From Gnetum montanum (taxonomy: Eukaryota; Streptophyta; Gnetopsida; Gnetales; Gnetaceae), in contig MNCI01034881.1 in assembly GCA_015680685.1 (NCBI GenBank), positions 246,354 to 288,242 of the forward strand: 41,889 bases of DNA, read 5' to 3'. A model generated the notes under the pieces. It was not told the DNA's origin, made no database searches, and saw only the letters and a program-made list of their open reading frames with translations. Every line of letters starts with the position of its first letter. The first letter of the stretch is position 1. Both the position numbers and the translations under genes were made by a program. Shown piece by piece: positions 33,174-41,889 of this stretch.

Positions 33174-33956
33174 CTATTTTTCTAACTGTATAGCTTCACT
33201 AAAGTAGTCATTTAGTGTAGTTAAGTTTGGAGTTCTCCTTAACCAAATTGAAATGTTGGGGTTGACAGCCTTAAGATAAGTTTCTTTAAGCATTTCTTCT
33301 GATGGCCTATATTGTCTTTGAAAGAGTCCACAAATTCGTTGAAACTTGATGTTAAAATCTCTAATTGACTCTTTAACTCCTTGCTTAGCTTGTATCAGCC
33401 CACAGTATAGTTGTTGTTGATCTAATTGATTACCAAACTGGGCTAAGAAAAGATTCTTCATGTCATCCCAACTTGTAATACTATTACTTGGTAAGTTTGA
33501 ATACCAAATCTGAGCCATATCCTTTAGATTTGATACAAACAACCTACAAGCTTGATCTTGATGTTGAATATTTGCATGAGCTAAAGCTAACTCAAACATG
33601 TGAATATATTCTTCAGCTAAATAAGCTTTTCCAGGAATAAAAGGCTCAGGCAAATATTTGTAAACTACCTTAGGAATATCATTGTAATTTTGAAATCCTA
33701 ATGGTGTAACTCCTTGCCAAGGATTTGCCATCCTATTCCTTTGAAATGTTGAACTCTTAGACTTTCTAGATCTTCTCTTACGAATTGATAAACCAGAGAT
33801 AATGGGTGATCTTCTTGATCTTCTAGTTTTCACTCCACTACTTGTTCCCAATTCAGAAACTTTCTTTTGTTCTTCTTCTGATGAAGAATCAGTCTTAGAA
33901 TCTAGAATATCTTTTGAAACTTTGAAACTTTCCAAACTATGAAATTTCTTGGTCAT
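33174..33956 (-). CDS. gag: Gag, retrotransposon capsid protein
   Basis: 260 codons from ATG 33956 to UAG 33174. Residues 1-75 are basic and serine-rich (SGVKTRRSRRSPI, RKRRSRKSKSS). The retrotransposon gag domain covers about residues 100-250: AYLAEEYIHMFELA, CRLFVSNLKDMAQIWYSNLP, SWDDMKNLFLAQFGNQ and ESIRDFNIKFQRIC, matching the plant Ty3 gag pattern with W-Y..L...I..W..F...F. No zinc knuckle is present before the stop. It starts 117 bp after the 5' LTR, with the primer site between. It packages the RNA in virus-like particles. The frame itself is intact. Confidence 0.88.
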   Translation of the reverse strand: MTKKFHSLESFKVSKDILDSKTDSSSEEEQKKVSELGTSSGVKTRRSRRSPIISGLSIRKRRSRKSKSSTFQRNRMANPWQGVTPLGFQNYNDIPKVVYKYLPEPFIPGKAYLAEEYIHMFELALAHANIQHQDQACRLFVSNLKDMAQIWYSNLPSNSITSWDDMKNLFLAQFGNQLDQQQLYCGLIQAKQGVKESIRDFNIKFQRICGLFQRQYRPSEEMLKETYLKAVNPNISIWLRRTPNLTTLNDYFSEAIQLEK

Positions 33957-34049
33957 GAACTGAAAATAGTATCTAATTCTTAAGCCTTACAAATAATTGT
34001 TGATGTACTAAAAGTATAAGGCTTATGAACCTAGAGGCTTAATTTTCAG

Positions 34050-34067
34050 CCCTCCTTCTAGCGCCAA
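34050..34067 (-). other. Candidate primer-binding site
   Basis: On the minus strand, six bases after the LTR end (CGCCAACA), the sequence is TTGGCGCTAGAAGGAGGG. It starts with the TGG complementary to a tRNA CCA end and lies at the position required for minus-strand priming. Which tRNA is used cannot be decided without a tRNA comparison. Confidence 0.65.
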
Positions 34068-35354
34068 AAGAACTGTTGGCGACCGTTTGGGACGCGACCG
34101 CCAACGAGTGTCCTCGAACAGGATTTAGGTGCCTGCTGGTCTCTGGCAACACCAAGGCCCAGATACCTCCAAATAAACTCAGTAGTTAATGTGAGTATGT
34201 GTGTGTGCTGTTGCGGCGTGCGGTTGTGAGAAATGTAACGATTGCGTTGTGTGTAAACTACAAATGACTTACTTTAAAGAGATTCAGCCAACTTTGCCAA
34301 GTACTGTGAGTTCTTGAAAATTTCCTATTTTGTTCAACTGCCTAGTCTACGCGGTCCTTATAATACCTACTTGTAACAAATAAAATTTTGCAAAAACATT
34401 TGAGCACAACTCCGCAATCTACTCCTAATTTTCCCCAGAGAAAGAGATAGTTCCACAAGAAAACTAGAAATAGAGCAAGATTCGATGGAAATAAGCAGAA
34501 AAGAAAAGAAAGCAGATTTGTGTAGACCTCAAATATTTAAACAAGGTAAAATGACACGAGTAAACACTTCGCAATAAAGCTATCCCAAATTCAATATCTA
34601 CGAATTGTTCAAACTTCCAAGGCTCAAACAAGCAATATCTTCAAGACAATCCTACTATGCTACCAAAAATTGCTGCGTAAACTACCACGTACGAGACTCC
34701 ATTTTGACTAGATAATAGATGTCAACGATTGCATTCAAACAGAACCTTTAAAAGACTTGACAATTTCTGATTGAAATACCACGGGAATTCACTTTAAAGA
34801 TAAAAAGAAGCTATTCTGGTCCCATCAAAATACCAAAGATTTTCTGAACCCTCTCGACTACTGAATTGTTCAACGGCGTGACTACAAACAGAGGCTCTCT
34901 TACAACAATCCCAATAGCAGTTCCCACACGTTGCACAATAACGAAATTTACTACTAAAATGCTCTTAAGGCTTTTAAACACAAGCGCTTCTATGGCAAAA
35001 TTTTAATAGAAATTTCTATCGGGCAACAAGAACAATAAGAGCAATCTAAAAATCCCAAAATTACTTGCCAAGGATGATACTATCTAAACCACTAGCTAAA
35101 CAATTTAAACAAAACAAAAATAAAACATAACTCACAGGACTATGACAAAGAGGCTGAAATCTTTCCTTTAGCAAGTCATCTTACAAGCAATCGTCTTTAC
35201 AAATCTTCTTTACAAATGCTCTTCTCAAGACCCCAAAGTGTGTCTTCAAGTGAGAGCCTAAGTGCTAGCTAATAGCTTTTCAAAGTATGATCTCCAAAAA
35301 TGTGATGTATGAGACCTCCCCCCAAAAAGTCCTTTTTCTCCTTGACCCCTGAAG

Positions 35355-35364
35355 CCTTTTTATA
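35355..35364 (-). promoter_or_regulatory. LTR core promoter, TATA box
   Basis: The minus strand reads CCCTATAAAAAGGCTTC; a strong TATA box at a sensible distance from the U3 start. Transcription would begin near 35325-35332. The corresponding region is missing from the left LTR at the N base. Confidence 0.65.
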
Positions 35365-35921
35365 GGGTTCCAAGGTAGGTAGGGAAGTTACATATTCAAA
35401 AATATCTTACCTAACTTCTCTCCCAAGTAACTTGCCCAACAAGTTAGGGAGTATTAACTTAGGAAGTTAGGAAGTTAGGAGATAAATATTGCTTTTGAAA
35501 AATAAATCCAATAATTTCATATAATTGTTTACAATTATAGCTTTAATAGCCTTTCATTTTTTACTTATTTTAAAATTTTGAAGAATGCTTATTGATTTTA
35601 TAAACAAGGTGATAACATAATATCTACCTTGGCATAAATGTTGCTGGTACCTTAATCCTAAATAATTCATTTGCACTTTCACCCATATGAAAATGGCTAG
35701 AAAATTTAAATTAGAAACATCAAGCCTAAATGTGAAGGCTTCAGGCCTGGAACTTCCAGCAACTAATTCAAATTATCTTGCCCTGCCAAAAATCATTACC
35801 AACAACTACCATCACGGGAGAAGGCTTAGCCACCGCATTAGGAAATGTCGCCATGTGTCCCGTAAGATTCTGCAACCATTCTAACCTTCACCTCTCACAA
35901 GTGCTCTTCCAGTTTTTATGA

Positions 35922-36302
35922 TTATATAGAAATTTTGCAAGGTGTTTTATCCTTTAGCAGAGCAAATTCGTATCCTCCGCTACCACCGTCGAAGTCGGCA
36001 TTGTCGTGCTTCAAGGAGAAGCTTCCGCTGAATTTGTGAAACCTGGAACTGCCACTACCCTCAGCGTACACAGACGAGGCATCTCTGGATCGATCAAACC
36101 CACGGTCACACCTAGAAATCTTATCAATCCCAGATGAGGTGAAGACTTGCTCCTTTCCCTGCTGGCTGCGCCTCCCTCTACCAGATCTGGTCAAAGCTGA
36201 GGTCGTAGCCGCCGTGCATGCAACTGAGGCTTCTCTTCCATCTGCTGCTGACTTTTCATCCGCTGCTATGCATCCTCCCGCCACTAGCCACCTATCCTCC
36301 AC
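35922..36302 (-). pseudogene. Gene-like island in U3: C-terminal peptide-like frame of 126 codons
   Basis: The frame is in the sense of the element and much GC-richer than its surroundings. Its last ~60 residues are protein-like: FDRSRDASSVYAEGSG, SSRFHKFSGSFSLKHDN, FDGGSGGYEFALLKDK, then TPCKISI and stop. The left LTR keeps the same frame over the corresponding ~58 codons with amino-acid changes and the same stop, so it predates the insertion. It resembles a captured host gene 3' exon, but I do not recognise the protein. It lies upstream of the LTR TATA box, so it would not be in the LTR-driven leader. Confidence 0.4.
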
Positions 36303-36793
36303 TCGCGCTCAGTCCTCCCTCGTAGGTTCTAGAAGTATTCCTTGAGAATCTAGAGCCATTTCTAGCGATGCCGATGCCAATGTCTCTGATAGTTTTGTTG
36401 TTTTATTCAGTTTTTTCTACAATAGAAACCTTCTCATCCTTTGTTAATTAAATTTACCGAATGAAATTTGAAACCTGTTGGTAATCCATTCATGAGGTCT
36501 TCCGCACGCTTCCAACTCTTAAGTGGATCTTAATAATCCATTATCCAACATTAGTGGGGAGTATGCTTTTAGTGGTAAATAATTTCATCCTTTGTTTGAT
36601 GTTCCAATCTTCAATAAAGGCATTTTAATCTTGTTTTCCAAGAAGGCTTCAACATCAAAATTATTTACCAGTGGATGTTTTTTCAAAAATACCCATCAAC
36701 TCAATACTAAAACTGCAAATTTACAACCATGGATTGTGCCAATTTTAAATAAAATATTCCAACTGTTCCATGGAATGGCCAAATGTGCCAACA

Positions 36794-36798
36794 CCTAG
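36794..36798. repeat. Target-site duplication, right (CCTAG)
   Basis: Identical to 22257-22261 and directly adjoining the outer end of the right LTR. Confidence 0.75.
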
Positions 36799-36999
36799 AA
36801 ATCCTTAATCTTAAAATATAGAAAAACATAAATTTTAATCCTAAACCCTATACCCTAAAAAATTGTAAATCATAAACCCTAAAAACCCTATATCCTAAAC
36901 ATTAAAAATAGTAAAACCTAAACCCTAAAAAAGCATTAATTCTAATTCTAAAAACCAAGAAACCCTAAATCTTAAAAGCATCTACCTTAAAAAGTAAAC

Positions 37000-37489
37000 C
37001 CTATTGAGGAAATGTTGTATAATATAGCAAGATAAAAAGATATTAAAGAGATAGATGAAGATCATGTTATGCTCATAATAAAAAGCTATTATCAATTGGA
37101 TAAGCAAGGATAGATGATGTTATCTTACTATTATTTGTAAATAATATGGTATTATATGATTACTAAGACTCTAGATTTGAAAACTCAAAGTCATTGGTTC
37201 GATTTTGTTGGGCAATGCTAAGTTATAAAGTTTCAATTAGACTATATATATTGGATGTACTTATCCTATAATTATTTTAGGGTTCCAACACCCATACAAG
37301 TAGGTGCAATTATTGGTTCAATAATTGTACAACATAGAGAAAAAATTAAACCTATGTAATTGATTCTTACATTATCATCAGTAATGTAATTAACATAAAA
37401 TTATCTAGGCATCCTAGGTTTATCTCTATCAAGAGATGAGTTCCACCAATGTTTTGAGAATTAGCAAATCATAAAAGTTAGCTTCCATA
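37000..37489 (+). repeat. 480-bp unit, copy U6, best-preserved B box
   Basis: Starts CCCTATTGAGGAAATGTTG and ends near GTTAGCTTCC. The B-box-like GGTTCGATTTTG (37197-37208) is close to the tRNA B box GGTTCGANTCC. The A-box region is partly decayed. Confidence 0.66.
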
Positions 37490-37580
37490 AACCTTGAATC
37501 ATAAATTCTAAATGCTATAGAAATCTAAACACTGAAACCTAAAAACCATAAACCCCAAATGCTAAATTCTATACCTTAGA

Positions 37581-37665
37581 CCCTATTGAGGAATTTTGTA
37601 TAACATAATAGGAGGGAAGAATATTGAAGGTATAGATGAAGATGATATTTCATCTGCCATGTTAT
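37581..37665 (+). repeat. 480-bp unit, copy U7, only the first ~85 bp
   Basis: CCCTATTGAGGAATTTTG through GATGAAGATGATATTTCATC. It breaks off at the same point as U5 (after the GATGAAGAT word and a TTTCATC). Confidence 0.55.
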
Positions 37666-39149
37666 TCAAAATTTTTAAATCCTTAAACCTTCAACCCTAA
37701 ATCCTAAACCCTTAAACCCTAAATCCTTAATAATAAACTATCAATCCTAAAACCTAAGAGTCCTAAACCTTAAGAACTATTATCCATAAACAATCAATGC
37801 TAAGATAACTAAACCATCAATTCTTAATCCTAAACCCTAAATCCTGAACCTTTAACACTAAACTATGAACCCTAAATATAGAATCCAAAATTTTAAATAC
37901 TAAACCCTAAACCCTAAACCCTACTTTAAACCATTAACCCTCAATTCTAAACCCTCAAACAAAAATTATAAACCCTAATTCATAAGAATTATTAACCTAA
38001 AATCCTAAGAACTATACCGTATGAACCATAAATACATAAAATATTAAAACTCTAAACCATAAGAATCATAAATTCTAAAAATCCAAAAAATACTAAATCC
38101 TAAACCATTAATCCTAAGAACTCTAAACACTAATCCCAAACACCTTAACCCAAATAATTATCTTTAGACATCTATTTTGTATGCTTTGTAATTTCATTTT
38201 TAAGTAAAAGATATGAAACCTTAAACCCTAAGCCAAGAAACATAAATCAAGGAAACCTTAAAACATAAATCATAAGCCCTAAGACATAAGAATGCTTAAC
38301 TTGAAACCCTAAACTCTATACTTCAAGAACCATAAATAAATAAAACCTAAAAATTGTAAACCCTAAACTATAATTGCTAGACACTACAAACCAAAAACCT
38401 TAAATCTCCCAAATTCCTTAAAACATTAAATTCTAATATTTTAGAATTTAAAATGCATAAACAATGAATCATAAAATCATAGAATTTCTAAAAATATAAG
38501 CTTATAGGTTAATAAATAATAATTCATGAATCCTAAACTCTAAAACCTGAACTGTGAATCCTTAACCCTAAACCCTAAATGCCTAATCCTTAAACCATAA
38601 ATCCTAAATCCTAAACCCAAAAACATGAACTGTGAATCTTAAGAACCCTAAATTGTAAATCATAAATTTTAAACCCTAAATCCTTAAATATTAATCCTAA
38701 ACCTAAATCCTAAAATCCTAAACTCCTAAACCATGAACCTTGAACCTTGAATAATGAACCCTAAATCCTTAACCTTGAATATTGAACTACTAAATACTAG
38801 ACCCTAAATCATAAACCCTAAACCCTTGACCATGAACCTTAAATCTTGAACCCTAAATCCTAAACCCTAACCTATGAACCCCCAATCATCAACATTAAAC
38901 TCTAAACCTTTAAACATAAATACTAAACATTAATCCCTATATCTTTAATGCTCAAAACCCTAAATCCTAAATTCCTAAACCTTAAATCCTAAACTCTAAA
39001 CCTTTAATCCTAAATCCTTAATCCTTAAATCCTAAGAATCCTAAAGCCTAATAACTATGAACCTTAAACCCTCAACCCTATTAAAACTAAACTCTCAACC
39101 CTCAACCCCTATAAATACTGAACTCTTCCTCTTAATATAGGAAGGTGAA

Positions 39150-39169
39150 TTAATCTCTAAAGAGATTAA
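39150..39169. repeat. Short inverted repeat
   Basis: TTAATCTCT-AA-AGAGATTAA, perfect 9-base arms, at the edge where the telomere-like tract gives way to LINE sequence. Confidence 0.7.
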
Positions 39170-39174
39170 CATAT

Positions 39175-39369
39175 GTGGATGTAGTATTGGAGGATAAGAA
39201 ACATATCTTTTTTATTTGTCCTTATGTTAATCTATTGAGATTTAAAATGATTTACTTAACTTTTTCTAACTATAATAAGCAGCTATGGATTATTTTATTA
39301 ATGAGGTCTTCAAGACTCATCAAAAACATATTAAAGCCTTGTAAAAAGTATTTTTGTTTATCCTATTAA
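39175..39369 (+). pseudogene. Possible C-terminal tail of a LINE ORF2
   Basis: A 64-codon frame with LEDKKHIFFICPYVNLLRF, which resembles the H..F.CP zinc region that follows the reverse transcriptase in many LINEs, then a leucine-rich tail. It lies upstream of the LINE RT relic at 39660 and therefore belongs to another copy. Short and without further support. Confidence 0.35.
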
Positions 39370-39447
39370 CCTTTTGAAAATCCATTAGGAAATAATAAAG
39401 CATTTCTAATTCTATATTTATATAGTCTATACTCTTTTAAAAAAAAA

Positions 39448-39478
39448 TTTGATTAAGTAGTATAAATGCTTAATCAAA
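39448..39478. repeat. Short inverted repeat (hairpin)
   Basis: TTTGATTAAG and CTTAATCAAA, perfect 10-base arms around an 11-base AT-rich loop. Could be a relic of a small inverted-repeat transposon end or chance in AT-rich DNA. The stretch 39370-39660 holds nothing else I can name. Confidence 0.65.
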
Positions 39479-39659
39479 AATAAGAAGAGGATCTTTCTTA
39501 GAAATCAACAAGATCTTTTTGCATACATGATCAAAAAGGAGCTTAAGAAATTTTGAAAGCCTTTTCAACACAAAATGTCTCCATCACTTAAAATCTCTTT
39601 TCATGATATTTGCACTTTTTATAATAAGCTTTTTCAAGGGAGGATGATTGATGCTTCAA

Positions 39660-40945
39660 TCTTACTCAAGCTTCCTTATATTTCACTTTGGATGACGTGA
39701 TAAATAACATTAAGAGATCAACAACTGGTAAAGTTGTGGATCGTGATGATTTGTATGTTGAATTGCTTCAATGGATAGGAGCTCCTATTCATAAAGGAAT
39801 TTGTCAAAGGTGGAACACAGTGGTTGAGAATGGCTTGGACCCACGATGAAAGATTAGCAACGTAATACTTTTCCCTAAAAAAGGTGACAAAAATAATCTA
39901 AATAACTATCAAATGATAGTGGTTTGTAATATCTTTGCTAAGATATTGGGCACTCTTCTTGAAAAAAGATTAGGCACTTGGGAAAAAATTAATAATAAAA
40001 GGGCAATTTGCTAGGCAGGCTTCAGACAAAGCCAATTTAGTAGTGATCATTTGGTTACTCTTTGATATTTATAGAAATAGCAAAAAATCCCAACAAAGAA
40101 ATTTTCATTTGTTTTGTTAATTTTGCAAAAGCATATGACTTAGTGGTCTGAACAAAGTTATAGGAGTGACTTAATTATTTAGGAATTCCTACAAAGTTAA
40201 TAGTAGTAACTCAAAAGTTGTATCAGGAAGTCATAATTGAGGTTGAGGATAGTATATCAGAGAATAAATTTCAGTGTTAGAGTAGAATTGAAGTAAAGCA
40301 AGGTTTTCCTTTATCTCTAACTATCTTCAATCTCTGTATTGACGAATTACAAGATTGGTTATGTAAAGGTGATCAAAAGCATGTTATCAAACTAGGATCT
40401 CAAACAATACACCTACTTCTATATACAAATGATGTTGCATTAATTTCTACATTTGAATAAGGTATGCATAATATCTTACATGTGTTAGAAAACTTTTGTC
40501 TTTCATTGGGTTTGGGTCTAAAGGTTAATATGGAAACAAAAATAATGATATGGGGTATTAGAAATATAAATTTTAGTTTTATTTTGGGATCTACCAAAAT
40601 AGAAATTATGAGCTCCTTTAGATACTTGGGGCTTCATTGTGGAAACAACTACAAATGGAATAAATGTGTCAAAGAAAGAATAGCATGAGGAATTAAAGTT
40701 CTATATACAGTTAAAAGCAAATGCAAGGCATTAGGAATCTGGGTTTGGCAAGTTAGGAAATAAATCTTCCAATCTATCATTTATCCAACTGTATTGTATG
40801 GGTGTGCAGTGAGGGGACCAAGTCTCAATGCAAAAAACTAGCAGGCTATTGAAAGGGTGCAACAGATTTTTTTTATTTGATGAATTACAAGTAAAAGCTT
40901 AGACACCTTATTCCATGTTACTTTTGGAGTGTGATTTGCTTCCCC
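39660..40945 (+). pseudogene. Decayed LINE reverse transcriptase (AT-rich)
   Basis: Across several frames: FTLDDVINNIKRSTTGKV; ISNVILFPKKGDKNNLNNYQ (39852-39912); FRQSQFSSDHLVTL; VNFAKAYDLV, where the motif-A Asp pair has one change; IEVKQGFPLS with NLCIDELQDWL (motif B); LLYTNDVALIS, where the catalytic YADD reads YTND; and a thumb (LGLKVN, FRYLGLHCG) in the open frame 40464-40688. Stops and frameshifts separate the blocks. No endonuclease domain is seen. These are motifs of non-LTR retrotransposon ORF2. Confidence 0.78.
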
Positions 40946-40948
40946 TAG

Positions 40949-41889
40949 AAGCTTAAGCTCTCTCTACGTCGCGCAAAATATCCAGGCCTCTACATCAAGC
41001 TTGACATCACGAAGGCCTATGACTCTGTTAGCTGGGCAGCCCTACGGAAGGTGCTGATGGCTAAAGGTTTGGACAGTGACTTTGTGAAGCTCTGCCTACA
41101 GCTACAAAGCAGTGGACGCTACTCCTTGGATATTGATGGGACTTTGAGGGGTTTCCAGGGGACTAGCCGCGGGTTGCGTCAGGGCGATCCCCTCTCCCCC
41201 CTCCTCTTCCTCATTTTGATGGATCTCCTGCAAAGCTACTGTGTGGACGAGGGTGTCCAGGGCCTTGATGTGAACGGTGTGTGTTGCCTCACCGCTCACT
41301 ACGCGGACGACACCATGATCTTCGTCAGGGCTGCTGTGCCGCAGGTCAAGGCGCTGATGAGGGCGCTGGACCGGTTCCAAAGGGAGGTGGGGCTGCAGAT
41401 GAACGCGGGGAAGTCCGCGTTGTACTTCACACACACACACCCGGCGGTGCGCAGTAGGATTATCCAAATCATGGGGATCATGCCAGGGGAGGAGGAGGAT
41501 AAGTATTTGGGCATCCCCATCTACAACTGGCATCGAAAACAAACCTGGCAGGCCCTACTGATGCGAATCCAGCAACGCACGGCCCATTGGACGAATCACT
41601 TCCTCTCTCGTAAAGGAAAGATTGTTCTGGCAAACGTGGTACTGGGGGCAATGGCCAGATTCGGGGCTTCAATCGCAGCCTTACCGGCTGCAGTGGTCAC
41701 AAAGATTGACACGATCCTGCGCAGCTTCGTGTGGTCAGGTGGGAAGGGGGGAAAGAAGATGCACCTGGTGGATTGGGCCACCACTGCGCGGCCCCGCGAG
41801 GCCGGGGGGGTTGGCATTCTCCCCTTCACGGAGGAGGTGGTGTTAGGGCGGCAACGCTTGATTTGGAGGCTCTTCACCACACAGGAGGA
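40949..41889 (+). CDS. GC-rich LINE reverse transcriptase fragment, open to the window end
   Basis: One frame without stops from just after a TAG at 40946-40948 to the last base (313 codons). It starts inside the RT: LYIKLDITKAYDSVSW (motif A, catalytic Asp), RGLRQGDPLSPLLF (motif B), HYADDTMIF (YADD 41300-41311), LQMNAGKS, DKYLGIPIYNWHRKQTW (the YLGIP block of plant L1-type LINEs) and SRKGKIVLANVVL. Base composition (GC-rich, CpG retained) differs sharply from all upstream sequence. The missing endonuclease and RT N-terminus suit a 5'-truncated LINE insertion, so it is probably a fragment despite the open frame. The 3' end lies outside the window. The frames listed on the opposite strand here are shadows. 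Confidence 0.85.

Larger units (their letters stand above)
22262..36793 (-). mobile_element. Ty3-type (Tat-like) LTR retrotransposon, about 14.5 kb including a nested solo LTR
   Basis: The outer ends are TGTTGGCG and GTGCCAACA. Reading on the minus strand: 5' LTR (34074-36793), primer site, gag, protease, extra RNase H, reverse transcriptase, degenerate RNase H, integrase, an extra ORF, polypurine tract and 3' LTR (22262-27390, interrupted). The internal region is 27391-34073. LTRs of 2.7 kb are long for Ty3 elements but known in Tat and Athila groups. Lineage is judged from RT motifs and from the presence of a second RNase H of the type found in Tat elements. Stops and a frameshift in pol show it cannot move by itself. 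Confidence 0.85.
34074..36793 (-). repeat. 5' LTR (right), complete, 2720 bp
   Basis: The ends are perfect inverted TGTTGGC/GCCAACA. In element sense U3 runs from 36793 to about 35330, and R plus U5 from there to 34074. U3 holds a GC-richer gene-like island (35922-36345) shared with the left LTR but absent from the solo LTR subfamily. An antisense 65-codon frame (35687-35884) is also kept open in the left LTR (23539-23754). The CCTAG duplication follows at 36794-36798. Confidence 0.88.
36799..39117 (+). repeat. Degenerate telomere-like tract, continuation after the Ty3 insertion
   Basis: Same CCCTAAA-derived sequence and same strand polarity as 13762-22261, with one full and one partial 480-bp unit and a non-telomeric stretch around 38160-38210. 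It ends near 39117, where LINE-like sequence begins. No gene seen. Confidence 0.87.

Noticed and set aside
41102-41846. Several open frames opposite to or out of phase with the LINE RT
   Set aside because: They are shadow frames of the GC-rich RT read in the + frame, which carries all the catalytic motifs.

Overview
The window looks like a repeat-rich, AT-rich stretch of a land-plant nuclear genome, probably from a large-genome lineage. The evidence is a long degenerate tract of the Arabidopsis-type telomere unit (CCCTAAA), a Ty3 retrotransposon that resembles plant Tat-like polyproteins, and plant-style LINE reverse transcriptases. I cannot name the species. I see no intact host gene. Almost every recognisable feature is a mobile element or a relic of one. 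There is a 981-base N gap (25970-26950) and a single N at 23311.

Layout. (1) 1-1224 is the U3-side part of a long LTR in reverse sense. (2) 1225-4426 is poorly interpretable AT-rich DNA with a short tandem repeat and a frameshifted coding relic. (3) 4427-13761 is a head-to-tail array of four copies (two long-type, two short-type) of a Penelope-like retroelement. Its reverse transcriptase motifs read on the + strand, and each complete leader holds a hammerhead-ribozyme-like motif. (4) 13762-22261 is a telomere-like tract, C-rich on the + strand, carrying about five copies of a ~480-bp unit with tRNA-like A- and B-box sequences. (5) 22262-36793 is one Ty3 element on the minus strand with 2.7-kb LTRs, flanked by the 5-bp target duplication CCTAG, so it split the telomere-like tract. 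Its lower-coordinate LTR is itself interrupted by an inverted solo LTR of a related subfamily. (6) 36799-39117 is the other half of the telomere-like tract, with one full and one partial 480-bp unit. (7) 39118-41889 holds decayed AT-rich LINE sequence abutting a GC-rich, still open LINE reverse transcriptase that runs off the window.

How the parts fit. The Penelope-like array meets the telomere-like tract with its 3' side facing the C-rich strand. That is the polarity expected if an endonuclease-lacking element had been reverse-transcribed onto a G-rich telomeric 3' end. This points to an old chromosome end, or a copy of one, now interstitial and later hit by the Ty3 element. The Ty3 element encodes gag, protease, an extra RNase H placed before the reverse transcriptase, reverse transcriptase, a degenerate second RNase H and integrase. 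It also has an unidentified 164-codon ORF with its own TATA-like box between integrase and the LTR. Several stops and a frameshift make the element defective.
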